Under the pieces are notes generated by a model. That model did not search any database. It saw only the letters and a list, made by a program, of their open reading frames with translations, and was not told the DNA's origin. From the NCBI GenBank assembly GCA_914767715.1, contig OU612072.1, forward strand, positions 10,046,001-10,110,000: DNA of 64,000 nt. Direction: 5' to 3'. The DNA comes from Membranipora membranacea (taxonomy: Eukaryota > Bryozoa > Gymnolaemata > Cheilostomatida > Membraniporidae). This document shows, in pieces, positions 50,301 to 62,500 of this stretch (its first letter is position 1; each line of letters opens with the position of its first letter). Made by a program: the position numbers and the translations under genes.

Positions 50301-53279
50301 ATTTGTTCCTTTAAACAGAAGACACTGAGACAGGCCAGTATGGACCATCCAGTAAATCTAAGCTGAAGAAGAAACAGACCACCAGATCCTCAGGCAGGAA
50401 ACAGAGAAGGTCCCCACACAGTACTCAACCAGCCGTGAAATCTGTCAGTCAACACAGAGATCTGGAGGAGAAAATCCACAAACTAGGTAAGCAAAGATAA
50501 GTAATTTTATTACCTAAAAATATTCTATGTCCACGCGATGCTTGTTTTGCGATCCAGTCAAATAGAGATACACAATTTTGGTGTAGCCAATTTAAACAAT
50601 CAAGAAACATCAGAAACAAACCAGCTATTGTCGATCGGGTATGCCAGCCTTCTATATCAATACTGTGTACTGTAAAAGCTTACAAACTACCCTGTTTTCA
50701 CAGAGAACCTGTTTGAGGATTTGAGTATGTACCTGGGAGTAGATGGGGTCGTACAGTCAGGAGACAATAAGAGAGGCTCAGTCACAGAGTCAGTCACAAG
50801 CAGTCAGTGGAGCTATAATCATCACAAAGCAGGCAGACGATACAAGAACGGGAGATCAGCCGAGAGCAAGTGAGATGCCGAGATTTTGTTAGCTAATGTG
50901 TTGGCTCTGATTGGCTGTTGGGGGGGGGGGGGGGGAAAGAGATCCAATGCCAGGTCACAGAAAGCTACTAATTAGTAAATAATACAAGTGAAACTAGATT
51001 ATTTTCACATTCGCTATGATATCAGTAGGTATCGCCTGACCTGCCATTGGATCTATCCCACACACCAGCCAATCAGAGCCAACACATTGGCTAGATTTGG
51101 TCAAAGTTACGATGAGTGATTTCCGTTTTCAATCGCTAAAACTAATACAAAGCTGGAAGTTGATCACTAAACCACCATGGTTATGTTAGATTGAGGCTGA
51201 ACAAGATACTTCAACCACTGTAAATGTAGACTGAATAGTTCAAAAACAGTAGCATATAACAAAACATTGTTTTGAGTTTGTCTTCTCATAAAAAAGGTGA
51301 GCGCAACTCCAATTCGAATACACTGTGATCAGAGAGTTTGGGATAAACTCCCTGGTGTGATTCAGTAAAGAAAACTCAATGCATTTGATTATGTTTTGTC
51401 GCTCTCAGGGCAAATCAGAAAAGATTCCAGAGGATCGAGTCACATATAATCACTTTGGCGAGGAGCGTGGCGCACATATCATCAGAGATGAGGTCGCATA
51501 CATCGCTGTTTGTAGAAGTGGATAAATTAGCCCGAGACGTAGAAGCTGTAAAACAGGTAAATTAGAGTAAGCAATACAGGTAAAAGTGCTGCAACATTGG
51601 AGAACATTGTACTCTCTCTCCAATGAAAATTTCAAATTTATGAATAGCATTATAATTTTGATTGCCCTAGCTTGCGTAAAGTCTTATATTCAAACAATAA
51701 CAACTTGAGGGAGGGCCCGACAACATAATTCTCCAATCCTCTCCTTACAAAATTATGATTTCATTCGAATAGGTCCTGGAAAAGAATGGGAACACAGTTG
51801 AGAGGACGGCTGATCTTACCAACCTTGCAGTCACATCTGACAAAGCAAACGGGACACTTTCTAGTTCAACCATAGATTCAAAAGATCGGACTCAGAAGCT
51901 AAACAAATTAACGAAGTAAGTTTACTGAGGACACGGAGTTGTCTACTGTCACAGTATATTAGGATATTAAATGCAAAGGAAATAATCTGGAAGGATGATT
52001 TCTAACTGCAACCAAATTCCAATCAAACATAACCACTTCCCTTCTACTTTGATCGGGTTATACCCTAGTATATTCTATTACCATCCGTGGCCAGCCAACA
52101 ACATGAAATGGACCATATTTCTCAATTAAATTAAGAGCTATTCACTTTATTTTAAAATTTCAACAAAAATATCGTTTTCAAATATTCGTATTGTGAAAAC
52201 TGTCATAGTTGATATCAAAATATTTAAAGCAGGTTCAAGAATGCCGTATCCAAGATGAGGTAAACGAAAAAAAAACTATTTCAGTTTATGACATCAATTA
52301 ACACTTTCCATATAAGTTCTTCAATTTCTCTCTGTTACAATGATTTATGGTTTATCAATAAGCTACAAGCAGATCAAGACAGATCAAATTTGCAGCTCTT
52401 TCTCCCTCCAGTCTGCCGGCGACAAGCCATTAGAAAGGGAGCAACTTGAAATCCTAGCAGATCGGATTAAAATTATTTTAGTGTCAAGGGATGACCAGCG
52501 ACTCGCTCAGTCACATGGAAGGTTTTTGATCTTCTCTGAATGAGCTAAGGGTGTTCCTCTAGCGATTACAAATGCACTATCGGATAATTAACTCACCTTT
52601 AAATAAGTTGTTTTTCTGCATCTTCAGGTTTTTCGGACAGGAACCTCCAATGATGAAAGCTTTTCTCAAAGAGCTTGGATATGAGGTATGTTAAACTAAA
52701 TCTGTACACATCATCTCTAGGAAAAACTGCTAGAAAAAATTGATAATATAATAGTTTATGGGAATCAGGATCAGGACCTAGTTTCGACACCACAGCACTA
52801 AACATCCGTAGCATTGCAATCCTGTGCAAAGTTTTTTCGCAGTGAACAAAAATCAGGTGGTAACAAAGCACCCATACCTAGACTCAGCATCGACAGATGA
52901 GAGTATGCTAGGCAATAGCAATGGCAATCTAATGATTAGTTGATTTACTTCTATCACTAACACGAAGTGTGCAAAAAAATGCAGAATGCATGATACTTCC
53001 GCAATACAAAAACATGGCGATGTTCACAATTATTAAGTTTCAATAATTTCTATTGCACAGAAGTATCTGTCACAGTTTGAGGCCGAGCGTATTGGTATGA
53101 TTGAGTTACCTTACATGACAGAGGATAAGCTGGGAACTATCGGTATCCCGCTCGGACCCAGAACACGAATACTACAGGAGGCAAAGACTCTCCAGACACA
53201 ACTACCGGTGATGAACGGAATCTATAAACCTATCACTGGTGGGGATAAATCAACAAACGGAAAGAAATCAAAGCGTTAA
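39908..53279 (+). CDS. CH-domain and SAM-domain protein, 21 exons, 1291 aa
   Basis: Exons: 39908-40180, 40887-41126, 41859-41973, 42777-42929, 43336-43403, 43607-43867, 44415-44690, 45900-46157, 47444-47644, 48070-48591, 48904-49166, 49581-49705, 49909-49974, 50319-50486, 50704-50869, 51409-51556, 51773-51915, 52233-52259, 52396-52521, 52628-52685, 53061-53279. All phases agree and the total is 3876 bases. Residues about 166-283 form a calponin-homology domain of neuron-navigator type (DLTTWTRDTL, STDLRKAVSDGVTLPTLVDI, IENLSRCLKEI, LRIGDLKSILITL), a microtubule/actin-linked fold. Residues about 284-970 are Ser/Asn/Gln-rich and probably disordered. Short coiled coils lie near 990-1010 and 1055-1120. 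Residues about 1200-1265 are a SAM domain (MMKAFLKELGYEKYLSQFEA, then GIPLGPRTRILQEA). A cytoskeletal scaffold is inferred. The weakest junction is the donor GTTTTT after 52521. The AAA ATPase end of vertebrate navigators is absent. Confidence 0.85.
40382..40676 (-). repeat. tRNA-derived SINE, family 1, in intron 1 of the CH-SAM gene
   Basis: Matches 34973-35247 throughout, in the same orientation. The B box is slightly decayed (GGAATTTAATCTGG on the plus strand). Confidence 0.8.
46372..47235 (-). pseudogene. CR1-like LINE 3' fragment in a CH-SAM intron
   Basis: On the minus strand the reverse transcriptase catalytic EFADDT lies near 47180. A TAA stop at 47063-47061 interrupts the frame. Then KYLGILFDNKLRFEDHV and the thumb/C-terminal region run to 46515. 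The 3' tail is a short ACCA-type repeat (about 46378-46400), as in CR1/L2 elements. It is 5'-truncated at about 47235 and inserted antisense to the host gene. Confidence 0.8.
47333..47396 (+). repeat. (ATACAT)n microsatellite
   Basis: About nine perfect hexamer units directly upstream of the exon at 47444. Confidence 0.95.
50890..51093. mobile_element. MITE, 204 bp, hAT-like 8-bp flanking repeat
   Basis: The terminal inverted repeats (TAGCTAATGTGTTGGC at one end, one mismatch at the other) extend about 28 bases, and inner blocks (GATCCAATGCCAGGTCA) pair as well. The flanks GATTTTGT and GATTTGGT (50882-50889, 51094-51101) match at 7 of 8 bases. It lies in the intron after exon 15 and contains a long poly-G run at about 50920-50935. 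Confidence 0.75.
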
Positions 53280-53474
53280 CGGGTTCGGCTATCGGTACCA
53301 CACTTATCACTATTGGCCATTTTTCTCTGATTTATTAAACTATGTAGCCAGAATATCCTCATATGGAATTCGGTGTGACGTCTTTAATTCAAACTCTATA
53401 TTAAGGGCTAACGATCAGAGGTACCCATGCTAATAGTGGAATCTTGATGTTAGTGTGTTACTGTGCTGAATGAA

Positions 53475-53480
53475 AATAAA
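53475..53480 (+). terminator. Polyadenylation signal of the CH-SAM gene
   Basis: AATAAA about 196 bases after the stop codon. Confidence 0.6.
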
Positions 53481-54575
53481 CTGCAATATAAGTATAATTA
53501 TATGGATGCGTCATGATTAATGCTTATTCAAAATAGAAAGAAAGGCCATTACACAGTTTTAACGTTTCTTTTCATCAGATAATTATTCAAATGTCATAAT
53601 ATATATTTAGCTTTTTTTAACTTTTGTATAGCATTTCGTTACAATCCTGACAACAATTATACTTTATATTTTGTGACTCTGTACTGTCAATTATGTAAGG
53701 CATTAACATCCTCTCACAACTTTCATTCCATGTACATATTTATTGATATATCTATATTATTATTTGACTTAAGGAATGCGTTTTTCCTCCAACACATGTT
53801 AAAAACCTACTTGCCAAAAGTGCCATTAAAGAACAAATGATAGATCTATAATTTTCACACACTGATATTAATTTATTTTGAGCACCGCAAATATCAACAC
53901 CTTAGAACTTTACCAACTTTTTTCATGCAATACTGATAGTAAACAAATAAATCATGAAACATGATAAGACAAAAAAAGTTGAAAATTGGTCATTTAATTT
54001 AATTATCTGAGGTAATTATGTCAGGGACTAAGCTAAGTTACCTGCAGATGAATGAAAGTGGGCTTACCTCTCAAGTCATGTGACCTGTTTGTTTTGGTTC
54101 TTCAACAGGTAACATGACTTAATTGTCCAATCAGGACTGGCAAGCTAGGATAATTCCACAATGATTGGTTGACTAAACCGGAAACAAAGATCACATGATC
54201 CTCACATGGTCAAAGAATCAAAGAGCACAAAAATAAGGAAAACTGTGCATTATAAACAATCTTTTCTACAAACAGTTTCATTTTAATTTCAGTTTGAACC
54301 TTCTGCTAGATGCAATGTGATTTATAGTATCACAGGAATCAAGTTGATATTCTCTACATACTGCAGAGCTGCATTTTCTCCAAATCAAGTGGCACCCTCA
54401 GAAAACACTAGGTTTTTTAAATTGTCATTAATCAACTCAAACTTGTGTGTGTAGTGTTGGAGGATAACAGCTGTAGCTTCATAATATTGGATATTCTATG
54501 GTTTGAGACAGTGACTAGCAATCTGTACAGAATGTGAAATTCAGCTACAGTAAGAGCCTGTGACTGAAAGCAAAA
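53481..54575. other. Intergenic DNA between the CH-SAM and Rab genes
   Basis: No exon recognised. A hairpin with 17-base arms (16 of 17 paired) lies at 54073-54089/54104-54120. The Rab promoter should lie here, but I see no decisive element. Confidence 0.4.
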
Positions 54576-57500
54576 ATGAAGACCATTGAGGCTAAAGCAG
54601 TTGTGTTAGGAGCAACAGGTAGGTTTGAGTGAGGGGAACAATGATTTAGCGCCATATATATACAATACATGTCTACTCCATAACCTGGGTCTTTGGGAAT
54701 TTTTGACTGCCGCCCAACCTGGTATTTTTGTTGATTGAAGTGGAGGTAATAGATCATAGAAAAGATGCATCTAATTTTCTTAAGGATTAGCGTCAAAAGA
54801 AATTGGACCGCTGTACTGTGAGTGAGACAAGGGGGGGGGGGGCAGTCAATCATTGACAGAGACCAAGGTTTCGGAGTAATCCTGTGTATGAGTGCCTTGG
54901 CTTTATTGGGTTCAAGCAACCTCCTACTATGTAGTTGATTCTCCTCTGCATTTTCATGTGCTCTGTGTAATGTCAAATTTGACCCTATGAATCTAATCAG
55001 TTGAAGACTCTCGAACCTAACCAACAGTGTGATCGATTGAAGGTAACAGCTCATCAGACAGAAAAGTTAATTGTGTCAGCTTTGGTTTGTGTAAAACGAG
55101 TTCAAATTATTTCGATCTATGGTAGGCCTATGTATGAGATGTATATACTATGGTGTTATATCTTTTCCTAAAGACCTAGGCCTATGTGTAGGTTGCTAGA
55201 ATATGCTGCTTAAAATTATTTTTAGGATCGCATCAGCTGTGAAACATTTTATATTTGGGATGTAAATCGGATATCGAGGGGAGTCGAATGTACCATAGGC
55301 CTACACTTATTTTTCATTATGAATCTTTAGTTTTTTAGATCCCCAATTCTATGCTTCAAAGGCTAAAAAATATGAAGCATTTTGGTAGAGTAGAACTTCT
55401 ACTATATGGACTACTGCAATCGTGACCACTTTGATTTCTCTTTCAGCTGTTGGTAAAACCAGTGTTGTGATGAGGTGTGTTAGGGATATGTTTGATAGAG
55501 AGGTCGGATCTACAATCGGTGCTGCATTCTTCACCTATAAAATGTAAGTTATTGCCAGTCATGCTTAAGGTTTAGCATCAAGGTTATAGACTAATCAATC
55601 AAGGACTGCCAGTTGCAGAAGGCCATGTGTGAATGGGAGGGTGAAAATAAAGCTTCATTGTCTGTAATTGTGAACCCTGTGTAAGTGACCGGATTTCTCT
55701 CAGTATGTACTTAGTGTTAGGTGCAGTAAAATCTGTAACACAATGCAATTATTTAAAATTATGAAAGATATGCTCTCAGTATATAAAATACTGTGGGTTG
55801 GGAGTAAAGAAAAACTTACTCTTTGCGTTGTACATACAGAGATTTATAGTTAACTGTTGTTGTTACAGGAATATGGATGGATACAACATACATTTACAGA
55901 TCTGGGATACTGCTGGCCAAGAGAGATTCAAATCAATGGTGAGTGCTTTATTGTCCTCTACCCGTTAGCTAGTTGAAGGTGTAGGGTGCTGTCTAGTCTA
56001 CCTGTCTCGTCATGTTCTCATTGCCATGAGAGTGGGGGGGGAGGATCTTTTGTAGAGATAAAATATTTGGTACCTTCATGTTTATGGCAGTTCTTATGCC
56101 CCAGACAGAATGAAACGCACACATGTATGGATGATCTACCCCACAATATAAGATTAAAGTAAACTTCCATCTTTCCCCCAATGCTCTTGCATGCATGTAC
56201 TAAAAGACAGTCATCGCTGTGAATGAAATTTCGCAATACCCTGGTAGTCTCAACCAGTCTCTACTATAGTTGCTATCTTATCTCACTATAGTCATGTAGT
56301 ATGTCAGTCCGTTACATGATTAGAAATATTTGGGAAAAGCTTATCGCAAACTAGCTGAGTTCGATTGTTGGTTGTTTCAAGACAAAGCCCTAACCAATGA
56401 ACTAAAGAACCAATGAACTAAAGGTTTAGTTCATTGCCCTAACATGTTCCAAATTCCTGTCCGGTCATCTTTACTGTCTATGTAAGTAGTATAATGGGTT
56501 TTAGGGTGATTTGCTGCAACAAATTGCTGATTACCAATCATAGGTTTTGACAACTATAATCTGTAACAGCTGTATGCCATGTTATACTAGTGAAAACATG
56601 AGCAGTATACAATTGATATGTCACAGTTTGAGTGCTTAAACTTTGCCTGCGTAGTGTGGCATTCCTATTTCGGCAATGGCAAATATTGGTACTCAGACTA
56701 GACTAGTCAATGAGCCAAAACATCACAATTTATGTAGTGAAAGCGATTAAACGGGATAGCTGTTAGTGGCCGTTATCCCAGCACAGTTTGAGCGCTTAAA
56801 CTACAATTTATGTAATAATAATGTTATATTTTTGGTCACTATTTTAAGTTGACATTGGCACAACATGATTAAGCTTTGGCATTTCTATTTCAGGCTCCCA
56901 TGTATTACAGAAAGGCCTCAGTAGCCATACTAGTGTACGATATCACAGATACCCAAAGTTTTAACTCTCTCAAAGGATGGGTGTTTGAACTGAAGAGAAA
57001 CATAGACCGCCCCGTATGTAAGTTGGACAGATCCACAGACTACACTATTATCATGTGTATCTCTGATCGCTAGAATCAATTCGGTATGAGCACCTTACTT
57101 GTACCCATCCCTAATTATTAAAATTTAACTTGGGTCATCACACCAAATTGCTTGTGATGGTACTCATGCTAAGTGAATTGATTCACTCTCTATCGATCAG
57201 GGGTATACATGCAAAATCATATCATATGATCAGTGTGTTGGAAATCAGTTTGAGGGTGATAATGGCTTCAGATAGGAACTTGTTGCTCTCAATCATTGAA
57301 AGAGGGGTGCTTGATTATGAAATGCCACAACATTTGAGGCTATTTGTCTGGCAACAATTTGTTATGCATATTGGTAGACTACGGACTCTGCCAAAACTCC
57401 TGCCTTCTTTAAATGTGACATTTCCTCCCTCTCTGAAGTTTCTTTTTGTTGGGTACTAATACTTTCGGATAATCCAATATTCTCAATGTTTGCTTCACTA

Positions 57501-59291
57501 TTTTTCTCAAAAGTATTTGTTGTTGATTTATTGTCATGAGGGTCTTTGTGATATAAGGTAACAGGATGCAGAGCTGTAGGTGTTATGTAATAGAAAAAAA
57601 GTTGTGTGAGCTTTTTGCTAAAGTGATCAGGACGGTTGAGTGTTTTAGGATATTGGCTCTCCTATGCTCCGGAAATCTAGTGCTGATTTGGTTCAGTTGA
57701 ATCCTTTCATGTCATCGTCAGTTTTTGTTTGAGTTAATCATAGAAACCTAACCCAAATCTGATCTGACCGATTTGAAACTTATTTATAACTAAAATGAGT
57801 GCTTTGGATATTAATAGAATTGTTCATAAGACTTGATTCACATTGTATCATGTTTATTTTGATAGTAGAGGGCAGAATCTAGGATGCGATCGTGTTACTT
57901 GACATGATGTGATCGCTGATGATATAAACATGCAGTTACAGAATTAGAGATAATGAATAAACCAGTGTCTCTGAGTTTGGAACCAGACTTTGGATGGCTG
58001 AATTGACATACCAGCACGATGTTTGTAAAGTAGTATCAATGAAAAGATTTTGGGATGATATGCATTGCTAATCTGTTTTATTTCATTATGTGTTACAGAT
58101 TTGATAATGTTCGGTAATAAGTCAGATCTCGAATCCCAAAGACAGGTCCCTACAGCTACAGCTAAGGATTACGCTGAGTCTATCGGCGCGGAGCATCTCG
58201 AGATGTCTGCTCTCTCAAGTCATGGTAAGAGTGCCAAGCATTAGTTTGAAATTGCCCTCTCTTTGAAATATTCGCTGAATCTCCGAGTACCAGAGGATTA
58301 AAGTGTTTAGAGGAAGAAAACTCACCATGACACTTATGAAATAGCAAAATTTAAGGCCTACTGACATAAACTCACTCTCTTTACTTTATAAAGACTACCA
58401 CCTCTGCTAGCCAAAATTGAGTGCTAGTTAGCGATGGGTCTCCCCCAACTAGCTTTTGGTGGCATGCACATGAATTGTCGACAGTGATGTCAAATTTTTT
58501 CTATTATAAATTCCATACTTGTCTTTTTTATCTTACAATTGGGCTTTTTAATCGGATGAATTTGCCGATGGCAAAAAGATTAAGAATATACCAAAGTAAC
58601 TAGTTGCAATTCTAATCTATGACACCGGACAGTTTCTTTTTCCAATCCCTTAGAAATATGTCTCCAAGTGCACTATGACTGAAGATATTAATTGACAAAT
58701 TGTATCATTTGTGAAGTATTTTGAAGACGTATTTTCGCTTTTGAGGCTTGCTACCCCCTCACATGGACAATGTTTTGGAAAAGTGAAACATATGTGATTA
58801 CCTACAACATGTGCTCTATCCAATGAGCATAGTTTGGGGCCCAAGAGACCACCCTAACTATATTTTCTGAGCCAGCAAAGAAATTAGCAACACAATATAC
58901 TTGTGCTTTGCTATTTACATCATCAATAACGCTACTATCAGTTATACTGGGCATGTGATGCATCTATAGAAATCTTGGGTAAGATGTTTTCTTGAGATAC
59001 AACTAATAGTTATGAACTCTTTGGTAAATAACATGTGCTTATAGCCATTTTATTTCACTGTTGCAATAATGTAATGTAATTCCTGTATGTAATTTGACAG
59101 GTGTGAGCGAGGGATTTCAGAAGATTGGTGAGATGTTAATACAAGGACTAGCCGATACATATGCTCATGTATATGACAGTAACGGGGTCATGACCCCTGC
59201 AATACGCCATTCAATAAGCTCTACCAGCACAACGTCAAAAGATATATCCACCAATCAGGCAGGGGATGACAAAGAGAGGTGTGGATGTTGA
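54576..59291 (+). CDS. Rab-family small GTPase (Rab22/31-like), 6 exons, 216 aa
   Basis: Exons 54576-54618, 55447-55543, 55869-55938, 56894-57017, 58099-58224 and 59101-59291 join with consistent phases (1,2,0,1,1) to 651 bases. It is a GTP-binding switch of vesicle traffic on endomembranes. Visible motifs: the P-loop GATAVGKTS, the switch I threonine in [20 protein letters not shown] in switch II, FGNKSD for guanine recognition, and a C-terminal CGC for double prenylation. [18 protein letters not shown] and [10 protein letters not shown] resemble the Rab5/22/31 branch, but the subfamily is inferred. In the G5 loop the usual SAK is SAL (EMSALSSHG), so the nucleotide-contacting lysine is changed. 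The length is normal for a Rab. Confidence 0.93.
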
Positions 59292-59506
59292 TTTTTATTT
59301 TGCTCTACAAAGAGAAACGCTTTAAATGTTTGCACATCTGAAAAGAAGGGAAGACAACTATTACATTCTGCAGGAAAGCTGACATTGTTTCCTCTGAGCT
59401 TTTCTTTTTTACTAGGACAGCTCCTTCAATGCAAGACTGCAAGATATCATGCAATGATACTTCGCCATTCTGTTGAACAGTGCAACTGATCTCATCGGGT
59501 TTGCAT

Positions 59507-59512
59507 AATAAA
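59507..59512 (+). terminator. Polyadenylation signal of the Rab gene
   Basis: AATAAA about 215 bases after the stop codon, within an A-rich run. Confidence 0.5.
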
Positions 59513-59519
59513 AAAAAAT

Positions 59520-62500
59520 AGTCTGGCCTCAATGCTAGAGACATATAAACTCGTCAGCTATCAAGTTATCTACCCTTTATAAGAACATTTTACTATCGGC
59601 AATAACGTACTGTGTTATAATCAACTTACAGTATCATAATAGTATTTTTTTATTAGTATCAATGGATATAGTGTATCAGTGCAATATTGTTGCAAATGGA
59701 AATTGTGCATCACAGTCATGTCCAGTTCCAGGTTGTACTCTCTATATATCGATTCTATTTAAAAGACCATATCCTCATCGCCATCGTTCACTACTGATGG
59801 TTTCTAAACATATTTTTTACTACCAATTTTATACATGTTGCATTATCAGTCACAATTTTATAATAATCGATGTAATTTTTTTCACCCCAGTTCAAGTTTC
59901 AATGATATGACAAAACAATTTGTTAAAATATGTTTTGAATATTACCTTCAATTGTAACTTGTGGTCAGATTTTTTCACTGTATACAAGGGGTTAATTCTA
60001 ACTCCATGCTGTAGACTAGCTAGACTAGCTATTCTTTTTTAAAAAAAAGTCCATAGTTCCATACACTGGTAGCAAGCTCTTATTATGACAAAGTATATGC
60101 ATCCATTTTTCGCAACATTTAATGTTTGTGATAGCTAATAAATCAATCAATCAATCAATCAAGTGAGGTGCTTAGACGAAATGTTTTGCAAAAGAACAAG
60201 GTCATCTCACTCGTTGGACTGGCTTGGCTTTTATCCTTGGGTCAAGGAGAGTATGTCAGTGTCACTCTATGTGGTTCAGTCAGGGAGGTTACCCCACCCT
60301 GTCTTGACAATCTCTGTCAATACAGGCTACCCACCCTCCCTGGTTTAGGCCTGCAAAAATGCTGTATGGTTTTGGAATTGTGCCCTCATTGAGTTTTCCT
60401 TGTTTCGATTTTGCAAATTGCACCAAAATATGTTTTGAATGTCTCTTTGCTCAAATTCAACAATATTATCTTATAATATAAAATTTTACAAGATCTCAAC
60501 TTTGAAAAAGCATATTCATATTCCTGTGCATTCAGATAAATTATAAAAAGGTTATTCTGCTCTTGGCTGTCAGAAGTTATTTGAATAAAAGAGTGGGGGC
60601 TTTGGCAGTTGTAGGTCAGATGTCATGGCGAGCACCTGCTTTTGTTTTTGCCTCTATGACGCTTCCTAGTGATTAGTACATCATTTCCTACTTAACCTGT
60701 AACTGAAGTTGAATGACAGTTAGCACAAGTTACTTACCACTCAAAGCAGCAGTCTGTGTCCAGGAAACATCTTCAATCGAAACATTTATGAGATATATAC
60801 ATGGTAAACTAGAAGCTTAGCAATGAGGTAAGTACTAAGTTAGTTTTCTATGTAGTTTCTGAAACTCATAGCAGCTGAAACTGCTTAATGTCCTTGTCCT
60901 CATCATGATCATCATATCATTAACCTCCTCCCCTACGTCATCATATTTTTCAACCAGGTTACTGGATCTTCTAAGAAATCATGAATGGAATATCTGTGAC
61001 AATAGAGGGTGACTCAAACTGTACTGTTTCAAACAAAAATGTAGACCCCTACATGTCAAACAGTGTTTGATATGTTCATTTTGGTCTTTGGCAGTGACAT
61101 TGTGAATGTTTCACTCGTTCCATGTATGCCGTGTCAGTTGAGCTGAGTTGAACTATATGCAAGCCCGTGTATTAGGAAGGAAAGTCCACAGAGCTCCAGT
61201 GTACAGTGACATTTTCATTGTGTATTTGTGATGGCCTGGTCTGTGTTGCAATGATGGATTCACTCCTCCAGTAACAACACAGTCAAAGTGTAGGTGATGG
61301 AATTTCTTCAATTAGTGAATCTACAAGATGAGTACGGACGTGTGAGCGCATTTGTCACTGGTGTCATAGGCTATGCCCAATTTGAGATGTAAACACCTCC
61401 GCTCCGGTATCCAGACGTATGTGTGGGGCCTCGCTAGACCACTGTACCGAAGCATGCTACCTCGACCTGTGTCACTTACCACACATGCCTGCACAACCCA
61501 TGCCAAAGATTCCGCATTGAGTAAGAAACTCATGGACCAGGATTAATTTGGTGTGTTTCCAACTGAAATCTGATATATGGCTTGCACCGACGCATCCAAC
61601 TAATCTCAACAGCCTCGAAGCTCTATTGTAACTTTCATCCTCGTATTAATATCTGACATATACCATAGAATCACAGCATCTTGCTTCTAACTCCTCCTAC
61701 CACTGCTGACGAGGCAAACCACTGATTTAAATTTGTAGTCAGTATTAAATACACATTCGATATTTGATTCTTCAGTAGGCCTGCCTGTTGCAAATCCGGT
61801 AAATCTCTCGCATTACCAGGCTTGAAGACTCGTTTGGTTTTCCGACAGACCTTTATTCTTGGCCGGTCATTCTTTCGCTGTAGGCATTCTAAAGATACCA
61901 GAGTCGATGTCATTTGAATATCGAAAATATTTGCCACAAAAATAATTTTCTATACACGACCACTGCGGAAATACTCTTGCCCCCTGGATATTGAAACAAC
62001 TTGTGTAAATTATATAGAAATACTATGGAGCGCTTGGCCTCAGCTCATAAGTATAAAAGACATCTATTAATGCAAAAAAATTCAGATTTAAGTGAGTGAG
62101 TGTTTAGGAATATTTGCTCAAGTTGCACAGAAAATTGCTCTCAGCTACTAAGCCGGGAGCTGTGAGTATTCATAGTCAGGTTTCCTCTAATATCCTGTAG
62201 AATTATCAATTTCTCATTATTTTTCTGGCTGTCATACATTCAAAAACAGATCTGTCACCAGTGATTAGTTATGTAGCATGATTTGGTCAAGGAGGGTGGG
62301 ATATCCCCCCTCCCACCCTCCCTGATCTGGTCTTTTGTCAACTCTTCAAAACCATGGCTCATCTGTCGCATTTTCATATCACTTAGCATGACTTGCCAAG
62401 CTTTGAATAGGTGCGGTCAAAGACAGTACCAACCTCAACCCATTCTGCTATGTTGCTCAATTGTTGACTGTACATTGCAATAATTAACATGCAGTAAAAC

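Noticed and set aside
60960-61071. Possible first exon (29-codon frame behind an acceptor)
   Set aside because: Very short, with no convincing continuation.
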